Source: Liminaster sp045576355 (GTDB taxonomy: Bacteria > Bacteroidota > Bacteroidia > Bacteroidales > UBA3663). Taken from it: DNA of 42,348 nucleotides. Within the stretch, counting starts at the first letter, position 1. Every line of letters starts with the position of its first letter. The notes beneath the pieces are model-generated. The model was not told the origin of the DNA, did not search any database, and saw only the letters and a program-made list of their open reading frames with translations. The stretch is from NCBI GenBank assembly GCA_045576355.1, contig JAZNGG010000054.1, positions 1 through 42,348 of the forward strand. The letters are read 5' to 3'. Position numbers and translations under genes: made by a program. Shown piece by piece: positions 16,981-26,133 of the stretch.

Positions 16981-18183
16981 CATTTCCGGGACTTTGATGA
17001 TTGACGTGCGATTATAGATCGTGTCGGTAAACGGAGGATTCTCCAGATTGCCTACCTGAGTCTTCAAGAGTTTCGGATCTACCCCATACTTATTGATCAG
17101 CATATTGACCACCGCTTCTGCGCGACGCAGAGCGAGTTTCTCGTTATATGCCTTGCTGCCGGTCTGTATGTCGGCATAGCCCACGACGATATAAGGACAA
17201 GATGCAGCCTTGATGGCATCGGCATAGAGTTGCAACTGGAGCGTCTCGCGTTTGCTGATTGTCGCGCTGTTGATGTCAAAAAAGACAGCCATCTCCGGCA
17301 TATATTTAGCGTCTTTACAGTTGCCGGTCGGGCAAGTTCCCTGTGCACATCCTGCTGCCGCTGCTCCTCCAGCCGCCGCTGCACTCTGTGCCGCTGTAGC
17401 CTGCTGCAGGGCCTGCTGAGCCTGTGCAAGCTCTCGCTGACTCTGCTGATTTTGTCTTGCACAGAGTGCCAAGTCTTCCTCTAGATCGTTGATGCGCTGT
17501 GCATATCGGGCACGATCACTTGCGCCGGCGGTGTTAAACCCGCGTGGTTTGAACTTATAGGCCACACCGATCATCGTACTGATCTGTCCGTGAGAGCGCC
17601 AGCCTCTGTTGGAAATTCCCTCCACCTCTTTGGGCATCATCGCACCTTGTATCTCAAAGTTCAAGTCGATGGCAGGAGAGAGACGGAATGTGTTTTTGAT
17701 GCCGGCAAAGATCGCCATCTGTGTGGCATGACGATATTCGTTGTTAGCCAGCATATTGCCTGCTCCCCAAGTGTGTTCTGCACCGACGCCGAGGAAAGCT
17801 TTCAGATTATAAAATCTGTCGGGTTTATATCCGGCGAAGATGTTGGTGAGGTTAAACTCTGCATCTGCATGCCATGCGAAGTCGCTAAACTGCTTGTAGC
17901 GGAACTCTGAGTCGGCAGCCTTTGTCTTGAAGCGGCCCAACTCAAATTTGAGTCGTGTAGCAAAAAATGGGTTCCACCACTTACCGACCTGAATGTCTGC
18001 ATTGTGACGCAAGGGCGAGAGCCCGTTGTTGCCCCAGATGGTCTGCACACCAGCGTCAGCGCCGATATACCAGTTAGACCACAAAGAGGTCTTCTCAAAG
18101 GGACCCCATCCGCTTTCGTCCTGAGCCCATGCCGTCATGCTGATTGCTGCCAGTGTGGCAGATAACATAAGATGTTTTTTCAT
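16978..18183 (-). CDS. OmpA-family outer-membrane protein with C-terminal peptidoglycan-binding domain
   Basis: A 401-residue protein with signal peptide 1-20 (...AAISMTAWAQ). Residues about 30-215 form a beta-barrel with aromatic-rich strands. A coiled, Gln/Ala-rich linker lies at 222-270 (QRINDLEEDLALCARQNQQS), followed by a Cys-containing segment CAQGTCPTGNCKD. The OmpA-like domain (about 288-395) has VFFDINSATISKRETLQLQL. The usual TGYAD...N..LS..RA motif appears as VGYADIQTGSKAYNEKLALR, followed by RAEAVVN. It should tie the outer membrane to peptidoglycan. It follows the minus-strand lipoprotein gene by 81 bp and is likely co-transcribed with it. Confidence 0.93.
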   Translation of the reverse strand: MKKHLMLSATLAAISMTAWAQDESGWGPFEKTSLWSNWYIGADAGVQTIWGNNGLSPLRHNADIQVGKWWNPFFATRLKFELGRFKTKAADSEFRYKQFSDFAWHADAEFNLTNIFAGYKPDRFYNLKAFLGVGAEHTWGAGNMLANNEYRHATQMAIFAGIKNTFRLSPAIDLNFEIQGAMMPKEVEGISNRGWRSHGQISTMIGVAYKFKPRGFNTAGASDRARYAQRINDLEEDLALCARQNQQSQRELAQAQQALQQATAAQSAAAAGGAAAAGCAQGTCPTGNCKDAKYMPEMAVFFDINSATISKRETLQLQLYADAIKAASCPYIVVGYADIQTGSKAYNEKLALRRAEAVVNMLINKYGVDPKLLKTQVGNLENPPFTDTIYNRTSIIKVPEM

Positions 18184-18264
18184 ATATAGTCAGATGTGTT
18201 TATTATCGTAGTTATTATTAGGTTATTATGAGATAGATAGTAATTCCGGTCCTTATGTCCATGA

Positions 18265-19488
18265 CTATTTCTCTGAGCCGCCCGGGTGCTGCTCCGTTAC
18301 GACGGTGTATGCTGTGCCGAGGCCGATATACTCATTGATCGTGATGCTAGCCTCGATCGGTTCGCCTGCTCGGTTAACGAGACTAAACGCATAGGTATTG
18401 GAGCGCGAGAGTTGACTGCCGGTCACTTCGAGCATCGAAGCTGCCGGGACGTTGAGTACAAGTGTACGACTCTGCTGCAGTGCTCCGGCTTCGCTCCCCT
18501 TCAGCTGTGCGATAAGATCTGTCAGATAGTCGGTTAGCGTGTCCGGAGTGCACGATGTCACTTCCCATCCGGTCTGGAACTTACAGGTGATCGAAGTGTC
18601 CCCTTTGAGAGCCGTTGTTGCAGTCACGTTGTCAATGCTGCCACTGAGGATCTCTTCGCTTTGCAGTGTGCCGGCGGTTAGCTGTGTTGTGCCTAAAAAT
18701 GCCCATTCACCGGGACGGGTGATGGTGTCCGTATAAAGCCCCTCCTTCATTGGGACTGTTCCCATGATGGTTGTTGGAGTAGCGAGGATCAGAGAGGGGA
18801 AGAAAACTGTTGTCTGAGGTGCAGCAGTAAGGATGATGCCCGGATTGCCATACTTCTTGTGACCGCTCTTTAGATAGAGACCTGCCACATTGACATAAAG
18901 GCTCTGAGAGGCGCGTGACACGGCGGGTTGGATCGGGTAGTTGAAGTATGCCACCTCAAACTTCTTGCCGCCTCCGATCACCTTGGCAGGGATGGTCATG
19001 CTGACATAAGGTTCATCCTCGGTGGGTTGTACAGTCGTGCCGACCTCGGCGGGAGTTGCCACGATGTTCATCTCGGCGTCTGTCATTGTGAATGTGACGG
19101 GCTGAGCGAGTGTGATCGAAACCCAAAGCTCAGAACTATAGTCCCCCAGGTCAGTGGCATCGACCTCGACGGTGTGATCGATATATCCGTCTTCTTCAAA
19201 CTTCAACTTGTAGATCTTTTTCTCTTTCACTTCGAGCCGGTAGTAACCGTTGGCATCTGTCCGGACATCCTTGCCCTGCAGTTTGGCATCTTTGCCGTTT
19301 ACGTCCACTTCGACATTGGCAATGCCCTTGCCCTCGAGGTCAGTGACCTGTCCGGCGATGTAATACACCTCCCTGCTGATGGGCAGGGATGAGGATCCGT
19401 AAGAGTCGATGTTGTCTGCACAACTGCTCATCAAGTACGTTGCTCCGCATGTTGCGGAGAGCAATAAGATTGGTAATTTCATTTTCAT
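18265..19488 (-). CDS. Surface or periplasmic lipoprotein with carboxypeptidase-regulatory-like (Ig-fold) domain
   Basis: A 407-residue protein. The signal peptide has a lipobox-like end LMSSC (Cys23). Residues about 42-128 form a carboxypeptidase-regulatory/CnaB-like sandwich: IAGQVTDLEGKGIANVEVDV, then TDANGYYRLEV, then YIDHTVEVD. The rest (130-400) is beta-rich and not recognised with confidence; it may be a DUF3869-type lipoprotein, which I cannot confirm. It probably forms an operon with the OmpA-type gene 81 bp downstream, suggesting a cell-envelope structural or surface role. No clear -7 promoter is seen in the 60 bp upstream. Confidence 0.75.
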   Translation of the reverse strand: MKMKLPILLLSATCGATYLMSSCADNIDSYGSSSLPISREVYYIAGQVTDLEGKGIANVEVDVNGKDAKLQGKDVRTDANGYYRLEVKEKKIYKLKFEEDGYIDHTVEVDATDLGDYSSELWVSITLAQPVTFTMTDAEMNIVATPAEVGTTVQPTEDEPYVSMTIPAKVIGGGKKFEVAYFNYPIQPAVSRASQSLYVNVAGLYLKSGHKKYGNPGIILTAAPQTTVFFPSLILATPTTIMGTVPMKEGLYTDTITRPGEWAFLGTTQLTAGTLQSEEILSGSIDNVTATTALKGDTSITCKFQTGWEVTSCTPDTLTDYLTDLIAQLKGSEAGALQQSRTLVLNVPAASMLEVTGSQLSRSNTYAFSLVNRAGEPIEASITINEYIGLGTAYTVVTEQHPGGSEK

Positions 19489-19689
19489 AACACGTTTTTC
19501 TTGGGTTAAATGGATTACAACTATCTCAACGCACGAACTTCTCTTAAGGTTTGTTTTTCCCCCTTTTTGATTCTTTCATTTTTTGAACCTCGATCGTTCA
19601 GTAGATAAAACCGGGGGAGGCTCTTTTCTTCCGGCTTATTGGCTCTGCACCTCCGGGAGAGTGTTGGATCTCGATCCATGTATTGTAAT

Positions 19690-19775
19690 AACCGCATCGT
19701 TCATGTTATACGGCAGCGTCGTTCACGTTACACGGCGGCGTCATGCACGTCACACGGCAGCGTCGTGCAAATCAC
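19690..19775. repeat. 22-bp GC-rich tandem repeat, array C
   Basis: Three full units and one partial unit with 22-bp period. The unit cores are ACGGCAGCGTCGTTCACG, ACGGCGGCGTCATGCACG and ACGGCAGCGTCGTGCAAA, and each ends in T-(T/C)-A-C before the next. The degenerate first unit is ACCGCATCGTTCATGTTAT. This is the best-kept copy of the family also found at 7680 and 7943. Confidence 0.8.
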
Positions 19776-19842
19776 CTCGGCTTCACGACTGAAAAATAAT
19801 CAAATTCTCTCCCTCCATCATAGGAAGATAAAAATAATATAT

Positions 19843-19850
19843 TAACTTTG
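19843..19850 (+). promoter_or_regulatory. -7 promoter element upstream of the structured RNA region
   Basis: TAACTTTG, exact to TAnnTTTG, with no protein gene following for about 490 bp. It therefore most likely drives a non-coding or precursor transcript leading to the 6S RNA. Confidence 0.5.
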
Positions 19851-19856
19851 CGGCAA

Positions 19857-20055
19857 AGTTTGCAAGGAGCACAGACCATCTGCAGAGAGTCTCGGACCCG
19901 GGCAAGCAGCAAACAGAAAATCAGTTATTAACGACAAAAAAAATGTAATGCCTATGAAATAAACCTATGGACGAACGCCGGAAGAGGATTTTGCACTGCA
20001 TCGACGTGCGGCAGTCCTCTCATCGAAAGTTAATTAAACAAATTATTAACTGACA
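19857..20055 (+). other. Unassigned structured region upstream of 6S RNA
   Basis: Starting just after a consensus promoter, it holds a possible long hairpin closed by GTTTGC (about 19859) and GCAAAC (about 19911), and a second one closed by AGAGGA / TCCTCT (about 19983-20021). No known RNA family was recognised: there is no tmRNA T-loop and no clean SRP helix-8 motif. A 28-codon frame (ATG 19967 to TGA 20053) is present but looks like chance. Confidence 0.35.
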
Positions 20056-20254
20056 GGTGTTCCATTCGTTTTGACATATTGATATAGAGCTTTTAGCTCT
20101 TGTTCTCAGCCCTTGAAACCGCCAAAATTCAACACGAGAGAACAAGTAGTAGGAAAGTTTGCGCCTTGGCGTGAACTATTCTGTGCTTGTTTCGTGTGGG
20201 GTTACTTGGCGGTACCTAAGGACTAACGAGCATCGAATGGTACACGCCTTTTTT
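20056..20254 (+). ncRNA. ssrS: 6S RNA (Bacteroidales type)
   Basis: A transcript of about 195 nt folding into a long rod. The closing stem pairs CCATTCG (20062-20068) with CGAATGG (20234-20240), extended by GTGT/ACAC across one mismatch. Inner stems are GCTC-TTGTT with AAC-GAGC, ACCGCCAA with TTGGCGGT, and ACACGA..GAACAAG with CTTGTT.CGTGT. Unpaired stretches between them resemble the open-promoter bubble of 6S RNA. CGCCTTTTTTATTTT at the end gives the terminator T-run. Length, shape and the isolated position fit 6S RNA, which traps sigma-factor-loaded RNA polymerase in stationary phase. I see no promoter consensus directly at its 5' end, so it may be processed from the upstream transcript. 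Confidence 0.75.
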
Positions 20255-20342
20255 ATTTTATCCACTTAGCCTAATTGGGATCAAAGGAGTCTGTCCCAAA
20301 AGAGGCAAATAATCACATCAGACTTCATCTTTTTTAAACATT

Positions 20343-20990
20343 ATGAAACACTATTTCAATATCCTTTGCAGCATCTTATTATTAACCTCGATTTCCACCA
20401 CTCTATGCGCTCAGGACATCGTCCTCTTTAAGGATGGCACGTCTGAAAAGGCAAAAATAGAGGAAATCTCCCTTACGGAAGTAAAGTATAAGAAATTCTC
20501 TAATTTAGAGGGTCCTACATATACCGTCGCCAAAAGTTCCATCTCGAGCATCCAATACCAAAATGGTAATCAAGAGACTTTTACAACAACAACTGCAGAA
20601 ACTTCTCCGGTGATTGCAAACAATCCGGATAATACCATTTCATATTTTAAGCAACAGGAAATATTGAGACAGATCGACCGATTAGAGACCAAAGGAAGAA
20701 GAAAAAGAGTTTGGACACATATCCTTATATGGGGAGGTTTGGGAACTGTGCTTACAGGATTGGCAACTGATAACGTACTAGGGTTAGTTGGAGCGCCTGC
20801 AGCATTAGCAGGCCTCTTCATATCGGACTGGCAGAAACACTATGAAGAAGCAGAAGCCCTCCGATCCACCCTTGCATACTCATGGGACTTTAAGGCAGGA
20901 GATTGTGAGATCGCACCATCGATCAACCTCCTTTCTGACCACAAACATCATGATACAGCCATCGGCGTGGGAGTCAACATCAAATTCTAA
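20343..20990 (+). CDS. Secreted or membrane-associated protein of unknown function
   Basis: A 215-residue protein, not recognised. Residues 1-23 form a signal peptide (...STTLCAQ). Residues 24-75 are a beta-rich segment of the type DIVLFKDGTSEKAKIEEISL, then VKYKKFSN, a pattern common in Bacteroidetes proteins that begin with a small repeated strand-turn motif. Gly-rich hydrophobic segments lie at about 127-142 and 146-161 (LIWGGLGTVLTGLA). The C-terminal part is polar and ends in VGVNIKF, a terminal Phe as in outer-membrane strands. It stands alone between 6S RNA and the arabinanase gene, with a hairpin terminator behind it. Confidence 0.7.
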   Translation: MKHYFNILCSILLLTSISTTLCAQDIVLFKDGTSEKAKIEEISLTEVKYKKFSNLEGPTYTVAKSSISSIQYQNGNQETFTTTTAETSPVIANNPDNTISYFKQQEILRQIDRLETKGRRKRVWTHILIWGGLGTVLTGLATDNVLGLVGAPAALAGLFISDWQKHYEEAEALRSTLAYSWDFKAGDCEIAPSINLLSDHKHHDTAIGVGVNIKF

Positions 20991-21074
20991 ACCTCTGATC
21001 TGATCATTACGATTATTGCTACGCGATATAATTTGTAGAAACCGGCAATAAACACATTATATAATTATAACGAT

Positions 21075-21109
21075 AAAGGGTTGAACTCACAAAGAGAATT
21101 CAACCCTTT
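21075..21109 (+). terminator. Terminator after the secreted unknown protein
   Basis: AAAGGGTTGAA (21075-21085) pairs perfectly with TTCAACCCTTT (21099-21109), an 11-bp stem with a 13-nt loop. ATTATT follows, so the T-run is weak. Confidence 0.6.
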
Positions 21110-21151
21110 ATTATTAAAACACCTCATCTGTCAATTCATCGACAGATGGCT

Positions 21152-21181
21152 TTGTCATTTCACAATAATTACATAAATTTG
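21152..21181 (+). promoter_or_regulatory. Bacteroidetes promoter for the arabinanase gene
   Basis: TTG at 21152-21154 (within TTTG), 19 bp, then TAAATTTG at 21174-21181. The ATG follows 29 bp later. It is a full consensus match. Confidence 0.75.
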
Positions 21182-21210
21182 CACACATACAACCATGTAA
21201 CATTATCCGC

Positions 21211-24087
21211 ATGAAAAAATTTGTCATAACAGCCTCAGTTTTACTTTTGTCCCAGACATTGCCGTTGCAGGCAGAAGTCTCTTTGACAGACGCAGATCTT
21301 ACCGATGCATATCATTCGGTCTCATACAATAAGCGCACTGCTGTCCACGACCCTTCGATCGTAGTGGACAGTATCACATCTCCTACCCAGACCACCTATT
21401 ATGTTTTCGGTTCACACATGGGAGTCTCCAAGACGACCGACTTACGCAACTGGACCGGCAACGTATGTGGCGGAGAACGCACCAATGCGAAACTCTATGG
21501 GACAAGACAAACAGACGGAAGTGTCAAAACCTGTTCCTATAACGAAGCTTTCAAGAAAAACGAAGTTACCTCGATCCGAGTTTTACGCGATGGCGCTGTG
21601 CGCGACACTACATTCGGAACATTCGATGCCGCAGCCTGGAATACCGCAGTAGATAACTTCACCGTGCAAGGCAACCAATGGGCAGCAGATGTCATCTATA
21701 ACCCCACCATGGGCAAGTGGCTTTATTATGTCTCCCTCAACGGATCCAAATGGAATTCGGTCATCGTCTGCATGGCAGCTGATCATATCGAAGGGCCTTA
21801 CGTCTATCAAGGGCCGGTAATCTTCAGCGGATTTGACATCACAACCGGCAGCCCGAGTTATAAATCCTCTGACATGGAACACGTCCTGGGGACTCTCAGC
21901 GCTCTCCCCTCCCGATATAACCGAGGAGACAAATGGGGCACCTACTGGCCACATGCCATCGATCCCAATGTCTTTTATGACGAAAATGGCAAACTCTGGA
22001 TGGCATACGGATCGTGGTCCGGAGGTATCTATGTGATCGAACTGGACGAAACAACCGGTCTGCGAGACTACACCACAACTTATGAGGGCATCAATAACTC
22101 TGCCGCCAATGTCTCAAGCGATCCCTATTTCGGGAAGAAGATCGCCGGAGGATATTATGTCTCCGGAGAAGGTGCTTACATCAAGCACATCGGCGACTAC
22201 TATTACTTGTTTATCTCATACGGATTCTATAGTCCGGAAGGAGGCTATGAGATGCGTATCTTCCGATCAGAAAATCCGGATGGGCCCTATCGGGATTGTT
22301 CCTCTACCAATGGAGTCCTTGCCACCTATACCTCTTATCAGATGAATTACGGTCCCAAAGCGGCTACAAGCCGAGGGATGAAACTGATGGGTGGTTATCG
22401 TTGGGATCCTATGCCTGTGGCCGAACTGGCTCAAGGACATAACTCCGCTATGACAGACAGTGAGGGACGCTCATTTGTGGTCTATCACACCAAGTTTAAC
22501 GATGGCACCGCCGGTCATGCCGTGCGAGTACATCAACTGCACATGAACGCCGAAGGATGGCCCTGTGCGGCTCCATACGAATACTCTGCCACAGATTGCG
22601 ATCTGCTTCTCGACGGCAACTGCACACGCGAAAATTTGTGCGGCACCTACCAGGTGATCAGACACACCTACAAGACTGACTATGAAAACTATGCGCACTC
22701 TCGTCCGGCAAACATCACACTCCATGCAGATGGGACAGTAACCGGAGCCTATAAAGGGACATGGGAGGTCACATCCGGAAGCAGCGAAATAACCCTTGTG
22801 CTCGACTTCGTGACCTATAAAGGATGTCTCACCAGACAGACGATAGACTATACAGACATCCCGGCATATTGTTTCACAGCAGTTAGTAGTTCTTCAGGGA
22901 CAGCAGGAGCCACCCGAGCTCTCTCCATCTGGGGTTCTAAAGCAGAGCCTAAAGGGGCTATCGCATACACTCGAGATAAAATGGAGATTCCGGTCAGTGA
23001 CAACGGAAATGTTTATGCCGATTTGCAACTCCCCACTCAAGGCTTGCTCGGAACGACCATCTCCTGGAGCAGCGACCAACCGGAAATATTGAGCAACACC
23101 GGCAAGATCGGGGACAAAGAGGGGGAGGTAATCCTCACCATGACCCTCTCTAAAGATGATCACACCTATAACAAGAGCTACAAACTCAAAGTCATCAGAC
23201 CCCAGGGTGATCTGACTGCCGGACTCAAAGCGCACTATGACTTCGATCAGTCTTGGAGCAACAGACTCAATGCCGAAGAGAGCGGAACCCCTCTTGCCGG
23301 GTCGGCAGGAACGGCTCCAATCCGCGAAAAAAACACACTCAAGGGGAGTAATGTCGTCAGACAATATTTTGGATACCCCGATGCCTCCTCCAGCAGTTAC
23401 ACCCGGTTTCCCAATGCCCTTCAAGGAGAAGATCTGACCGCAGAGGGTGCCACCATCTCATTATATGTATTACGCACAGCCGATAACGACTGGGATGCCA
23501 TTTGGGCCTTTTTAGACTCGGACAACAGCGACGGGATCGAGGGCAGATGTTATCTCACCGCCAACACTTATTTGGGGTTTAACGGTACCGGAGGATGGTT
23601 TGATGCCAATTATCCCTCCACCAACATCGACCTCCTGGAGACCAATGTCTGGCATCTGCTGACCCTCACGTTTACCGCCGAAGGATGGACAATCTATCTG
23701 GATGGGCAACGTGTTTATGACCAGCAGGATAATGTCTCCTTCTCCAGCGGATCGGGTTTTTCCGATTATAGCGCCGTCACCCGTCTCCTGGCCTCAGCCT
23801 CAGAACTCTATTTCGGCTATGGCTCATGGTGGGGAAGTGCTCCGGTCCTGCTGGATGATCTCACGCTCTACGCTCGAGCTTTAACAGACGAGGAGGTAGT
23901 CCTCCTCTATCAAGCACAACGCGATGGGACGTTTGCCACACAGACCGCCATCACACCGATCATAACAGATCGCAACAACACTTCAGAGATGACCCCCGAA
24001 GCCATCTATGACTTACAAGGCAGGCGCACGACAAATCCCCGCCAAGGCCTATATCTGATAAATGGTAAAAAGAGATGGATCCGTTAA
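21211..24087 (+). CDS. Secreted GH43-family endo-arabinanase with LamG domain and C-terminal sorting-type tail
   Basis: A 958-residue enzyme with signal peptide 1-21. The five-bladed GH43 propeller spans about 40-465, with Asp47 (HDPSIVV), Asp251 (AIDPNVFYDENGKLWMAYGS) and Glu320 (SGEGAYIKHIGDYYYL) as likely base, modulator and acid. The QWAADVIYNP and HNSAMTDSEG blocks are typical of alpha-1,5-arabinanases. A small beta domain (about 475-580) and an Ig-like segment (605-665) follow, then a LamG/concanavalin domain (about 675-905). The last residues IYDLQGRR...GLYLINGKKRWIR form a tail like that of the PL11 enzyme downstream, probably a type IX-style sorting signal or a surface-retention element. 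It should cut arabinan side chains of pectin outside the cell. Exact linkage cannot be read. Confidence 0.88.
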   Translation: MKKFVITASVLLLSQTLPLQAEVSLTDADLTDAYHSVSYNKRTAVHDPSIVVDSITSPTQTTYYVFGSHMGVSKTTDLRNWTGNVCGGERTNAKLYGTRQTDGSVKTCSYNEAFKKNEVTSIRVLRDGAVRDTTFGTFDAAAWNTAVDNFTVQGNQWAADVIYNPTMGKWLYYVSLNGSKWNSVIVCMAADHIEGPYVYQGPVIFSGFDITTGSPSYKSSDMEHVLGTLSALPSRYNRGDKWGTYWPHAIDPNVFYDENGKLWMAYGSWSGGIYVIELDETTGLRDYTTTYEGINNSAANVSSDPYFGKKIAGGYYVSGEGAYIKHIGDYYYLFISYGFYSPEGGYEMRIFRSENPDGPYRDCSSTNGVLATYTSYQMNYGPKAATSRGMKLMGGYRWDPMPVAELAQGHNSAMTDSEGRSFVVYHTKFNDGTAGHAVRVHQLHMNAEGWPCAAPYEYSATDCDLLLDGNCTRENLCGTYQVIRHTYKTDYENYAHSRPANITLHADGTVTGAYKGTWEVTSGSSEITLVLDFVTYKGCLTRQTIDYTDIPAYCFTAVSSSSGTAGATRALSIWGSKAEPKGAIAYTRDKMEIPVSDNGNVYADLQLPTQGLLGTTISWSSDQPEILSNTGKIGDKEGEVILTMTLSKDDHTYNKSYKLKVIRPQGDLTAGLKAHYDFDQSWSNRLNAEESGTPLAGSAGTAPIREKNTLKGSNVVRQYFGYPDASSSSYTRFPNALQGEDLTAEGATISLYVLRTADNDWDAIWAFLDSDNSDGIEGRCYLTANTYLGFNGTGGWFDANYPSTNIDLLETNVWHLLTLTFTAEGWTIYLDGQRVYDQQDNVSFSSGSGFSDYSAVTRLLASASELYFGYGSWWGSAPVLLDDLTLYARALTDEEVVLLYQAQRDGTFATQTAITPIITDRNNTSEMTPEAIYDLQGRRTTNPRQGLYLINGKKRWIR

Positions 24088-24166
24088 CCTCTTACCCCAT
24101 CAGGGTCAATCCTCTCCGAAGAGGAAAATAATGAGAGGTTTATGAGTATAGTTAGAAGAAAAGTTT

Positions 24167-24174
24167 TACCTTTG
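24167..24174 (+). promoter_or_regulatory. -7 promoter element for dnaX
   Basis: TACCTTTG, exact to TAnnTTTG, 23 bp before the dnaX ATG. It shows that dnaX is transcribed separately from the arabinanase gene. Confidence 0.6.
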
Positions 24175-24197
24175 CAAGGAAAATAATCCTTATCGCT

Positions 24198-26033
24198 ATG
24201 TCACAAGACTATATAGTCTCAGCTCGAAAATATCGTCCGACCACTTTTCACAGTGTAGTCGGACAGAAAAGTTTGATACAGACCCTTAAAAACGCCATTC
24301 AAACCGGTAAGTTGGCACATGCCTACCTTTTTTGCGGTCCTCGTGGAGTGGGTAAAACCACTTGTGCCCGCATCTTCGCCAAAACCATCAACTGTCAGAA
24401 TCTGAATGCTGAGGGGGATGCCTGTAACGAGTGCGACTCTTGCCGATCGTTTAACGAGCAGCGCTCATTCAATATCCACGAACTGGATGCTGCCTCCAAC
24501 AATAGTGTCGATAACATCCGTGAACTCATCGACCAGGTTCGTATTCCGCCTCAGATCGGAAAATATAAAGTCTTTATCATCGATGAGGTGCACATGCTTT
24601 CGACCGCAGCTTTTAACGCGTTCCTCAAAACTCTTGAAGAACCGCCGGCTCATGCCATTTTTATTCTGGCGACTACCGAAAAGCAGAAAATCCTCCCGAC
24701 CATCCTTAGCCGTTGCCAGACATACGACTTTCAGCGCATCATGCTCCAGGACATCGTGGACCATCTGGTTTATGTGGCAAAACAAGAGAATATCAATGCG
24801 GAGCGACAAGCGCTACAAGTCATCGCTCAAAAAGCGGACGGAGGTATGCGAGATGCCCTCTCCATATTTGACCAGATTGCCAGCTACACCGGAGGAAATG
24901 TCACCTATCAGGCGACAATAGACAACCTCAATATTCTGGACTGCGAGACTTTTTTCCGTCTCACAGATGCGGCTCTCAGCAATAATATCCCGGCAGCCTT
25001 GCTTTTATTGGATCAAGCCATCAGAAATGGTTTTGATGCTCAGTATTTTATCGGAGGATGGGCATCGCATCTCCGTGACGTGATGATGAGCAAAGACCCC
25101 GCCACGATCAGGCTGATCGAATCAGGACAAGAAATGGCAATGAGATTTCAGCAACAAGGGGCCAATTGCTCAAATCCATTTTTATATAAAGCTCTGCAAA
25201 TCGCTAACGAGTGTGATTTCAATTATCGCAACAGCCGCAACAAACGGCTCTCTGTCGAGATTGCAATCATCAATATCTGTCGTCTGACGATGCCGATGCA
25301 GGCTCCGACTGTAGCACCTCAGCCGACTACGCAACAGGCAACTGCGCCACAGCCGATGGCCTCTGCTCCTTCTCCTACAGCAAGACCCCAACAAGCGGCT
25401 TCGCAACCCAAATCATATACCCCAACGTCCTCACCGGCACAGCAAAGCGTAAGACAGATGGCCAACAGCTACTCTGCCCCAAGACCGACAGTTCCCGCAC
25501 CATCTCCGGTAACACCCTCTCGTCAAGAGCCACAAACAGCTCCGGTGCAAGCTAAAACCCCGGCACCACGAGGAAGCGGGCGAGCTCAAACCTCTCTGAT
25601 GTATCAGATGCTCCCGAATCAGCAAAATGCAGCTTCCACCACATCCAATGCTCCTCAGAGCCTGCCGGAGATGAACGAAAAAATAGAAGAGTCGGCGCTT
25701 CGGCGCTACTGGAAAGAATTTACACAAACGATACCTACCGAACATGTTCTGATCAACACCATGCTCAACTGCATGCCGGAAAAAACAGATGAGACCCACT
25801 TTAGGATCACGGTTTTCAATCAGGATCAGAAAGACCGACTTATGCAAAGGCATGCTGAAATAGTCAACTATCTCCGCATGAATCTCCACAACTCTCACGT
25901 TGATTTTACAATTGACATCGCTGAAGTGGAGAACATCAAGGCATTTACCCCACGTGAAAAACTGATCGAAATGAAAAACGATAGCGACGTCTTCTCCAAG
26001 TTGATCTCTTACTTCGGTTTGGAATTGACTTAA
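24198..26033 (+). CDS. dnaX: DNA polymerase III subunit gamma/tau
   Basis: A 611-residue clamp-loader ATPase. Walker A is GPRGVGKT (47-54). Four zinc-binding cysteines lie at 66, 76, 79 and 82. HELDAASNNSVDNIREL and IIDEVHMLSTAAFNAFLKTL carry Walker B, and ILSRCQ holds the SRC sensor. Residues 1-370 form the AAA+ and lid domains. About 385-485 is a Pro/Gln/Ser-rich linker. The C-terminal 120 residues form the tau-type domain that would bind the polymerase. I saw no E. coli-like A-AAA-AAG slippery site, so only the full tau-type product is expected. The housekeeping gene sits between carbohydrate enzyme genes with its own promoter, with no functional link implied. Confidence 0.96.
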   Translation: MSQDYIVSARKYRPTTFHSVVGQKSLIQTLKNAIQTGKLAHAYLFCGPRGVGKTTCARIFAKTINCQNLNAEGDACNECDSCRSFNEQRSFNIHELDAASNNSVDNIRELIDQVRIPPQIGKYKVFIIDEVHMLSTAAFNAFLKTLEEPPAHAIFILATTEKQKILPTILSRCQTYDFQRIMLQDIVDHLVYVAKQENINAERQALQVIAQKADGGMRDALSIFDQIASYTGGNVTYQATIDNLNILDCETFFRLTDAALSNNIPAALLLLDQAIRNGFDAQYFIGGWASHLRDVMMSKDPATIRLIESGQEMAMRFQQQGANCSNPFLYKALQIANECDFNYRNSRNKRLSVEIAIINICRLTMPMQAPTVAPQPTTQQATAPQPMASAPSPTARPQQAASQPKSYTPTSSPAQQSVRQMANSYSAPRPTVPAPSPVTPSRQEPQTAPVQAKTPAPRGSGRAQTSLMYQMLPNQQNAASTTSNAPQSLPEMNEKIEESALRRYWKEFTQTIPTEHVLINTMLNCMPEKTDETHFRITVFNQDQKDRLMQRHAEIVNYLRMNLHNSHVDFTIDIAEVENIKAFTPREKLIEMKNDSDVFSKLISYFGLELT

Positions 26034-26133
26034 GATGAGTTCTATATATTCTCTTCTTAATATATCATATTGATATCGTTTTTATTTAAACAGGTAAGCA
26101 ACTATCTTCAACGAAAACCAACTATTATTGACC

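Noticed and set aside
19857..19920. Possible SRP (4.5S) RNA or tmRNA
   Set aside because: The AAGCAGC string hints at SRP helix 8, but the matching opposite strand of the symmetric loop and the tetraloop are missing. There is no tRNA-like end for tmRNA.
19967..20053. 28-codon frame just before the 6S RNA
   Set aside because: It is very short, has no ribosome-site signal and overlaps a strong hairpin (AGAGGA/TCCTCT). RNA structure explains the sequence better.
25676..25690. A-rich run in dnaX as a frameshift site for a short gamma form
   Set aside because: The run GAAAAAATAG is not the A-AAA-AAG heptamer in the right frame and lacks a clear downstream stimulatory hairpin.
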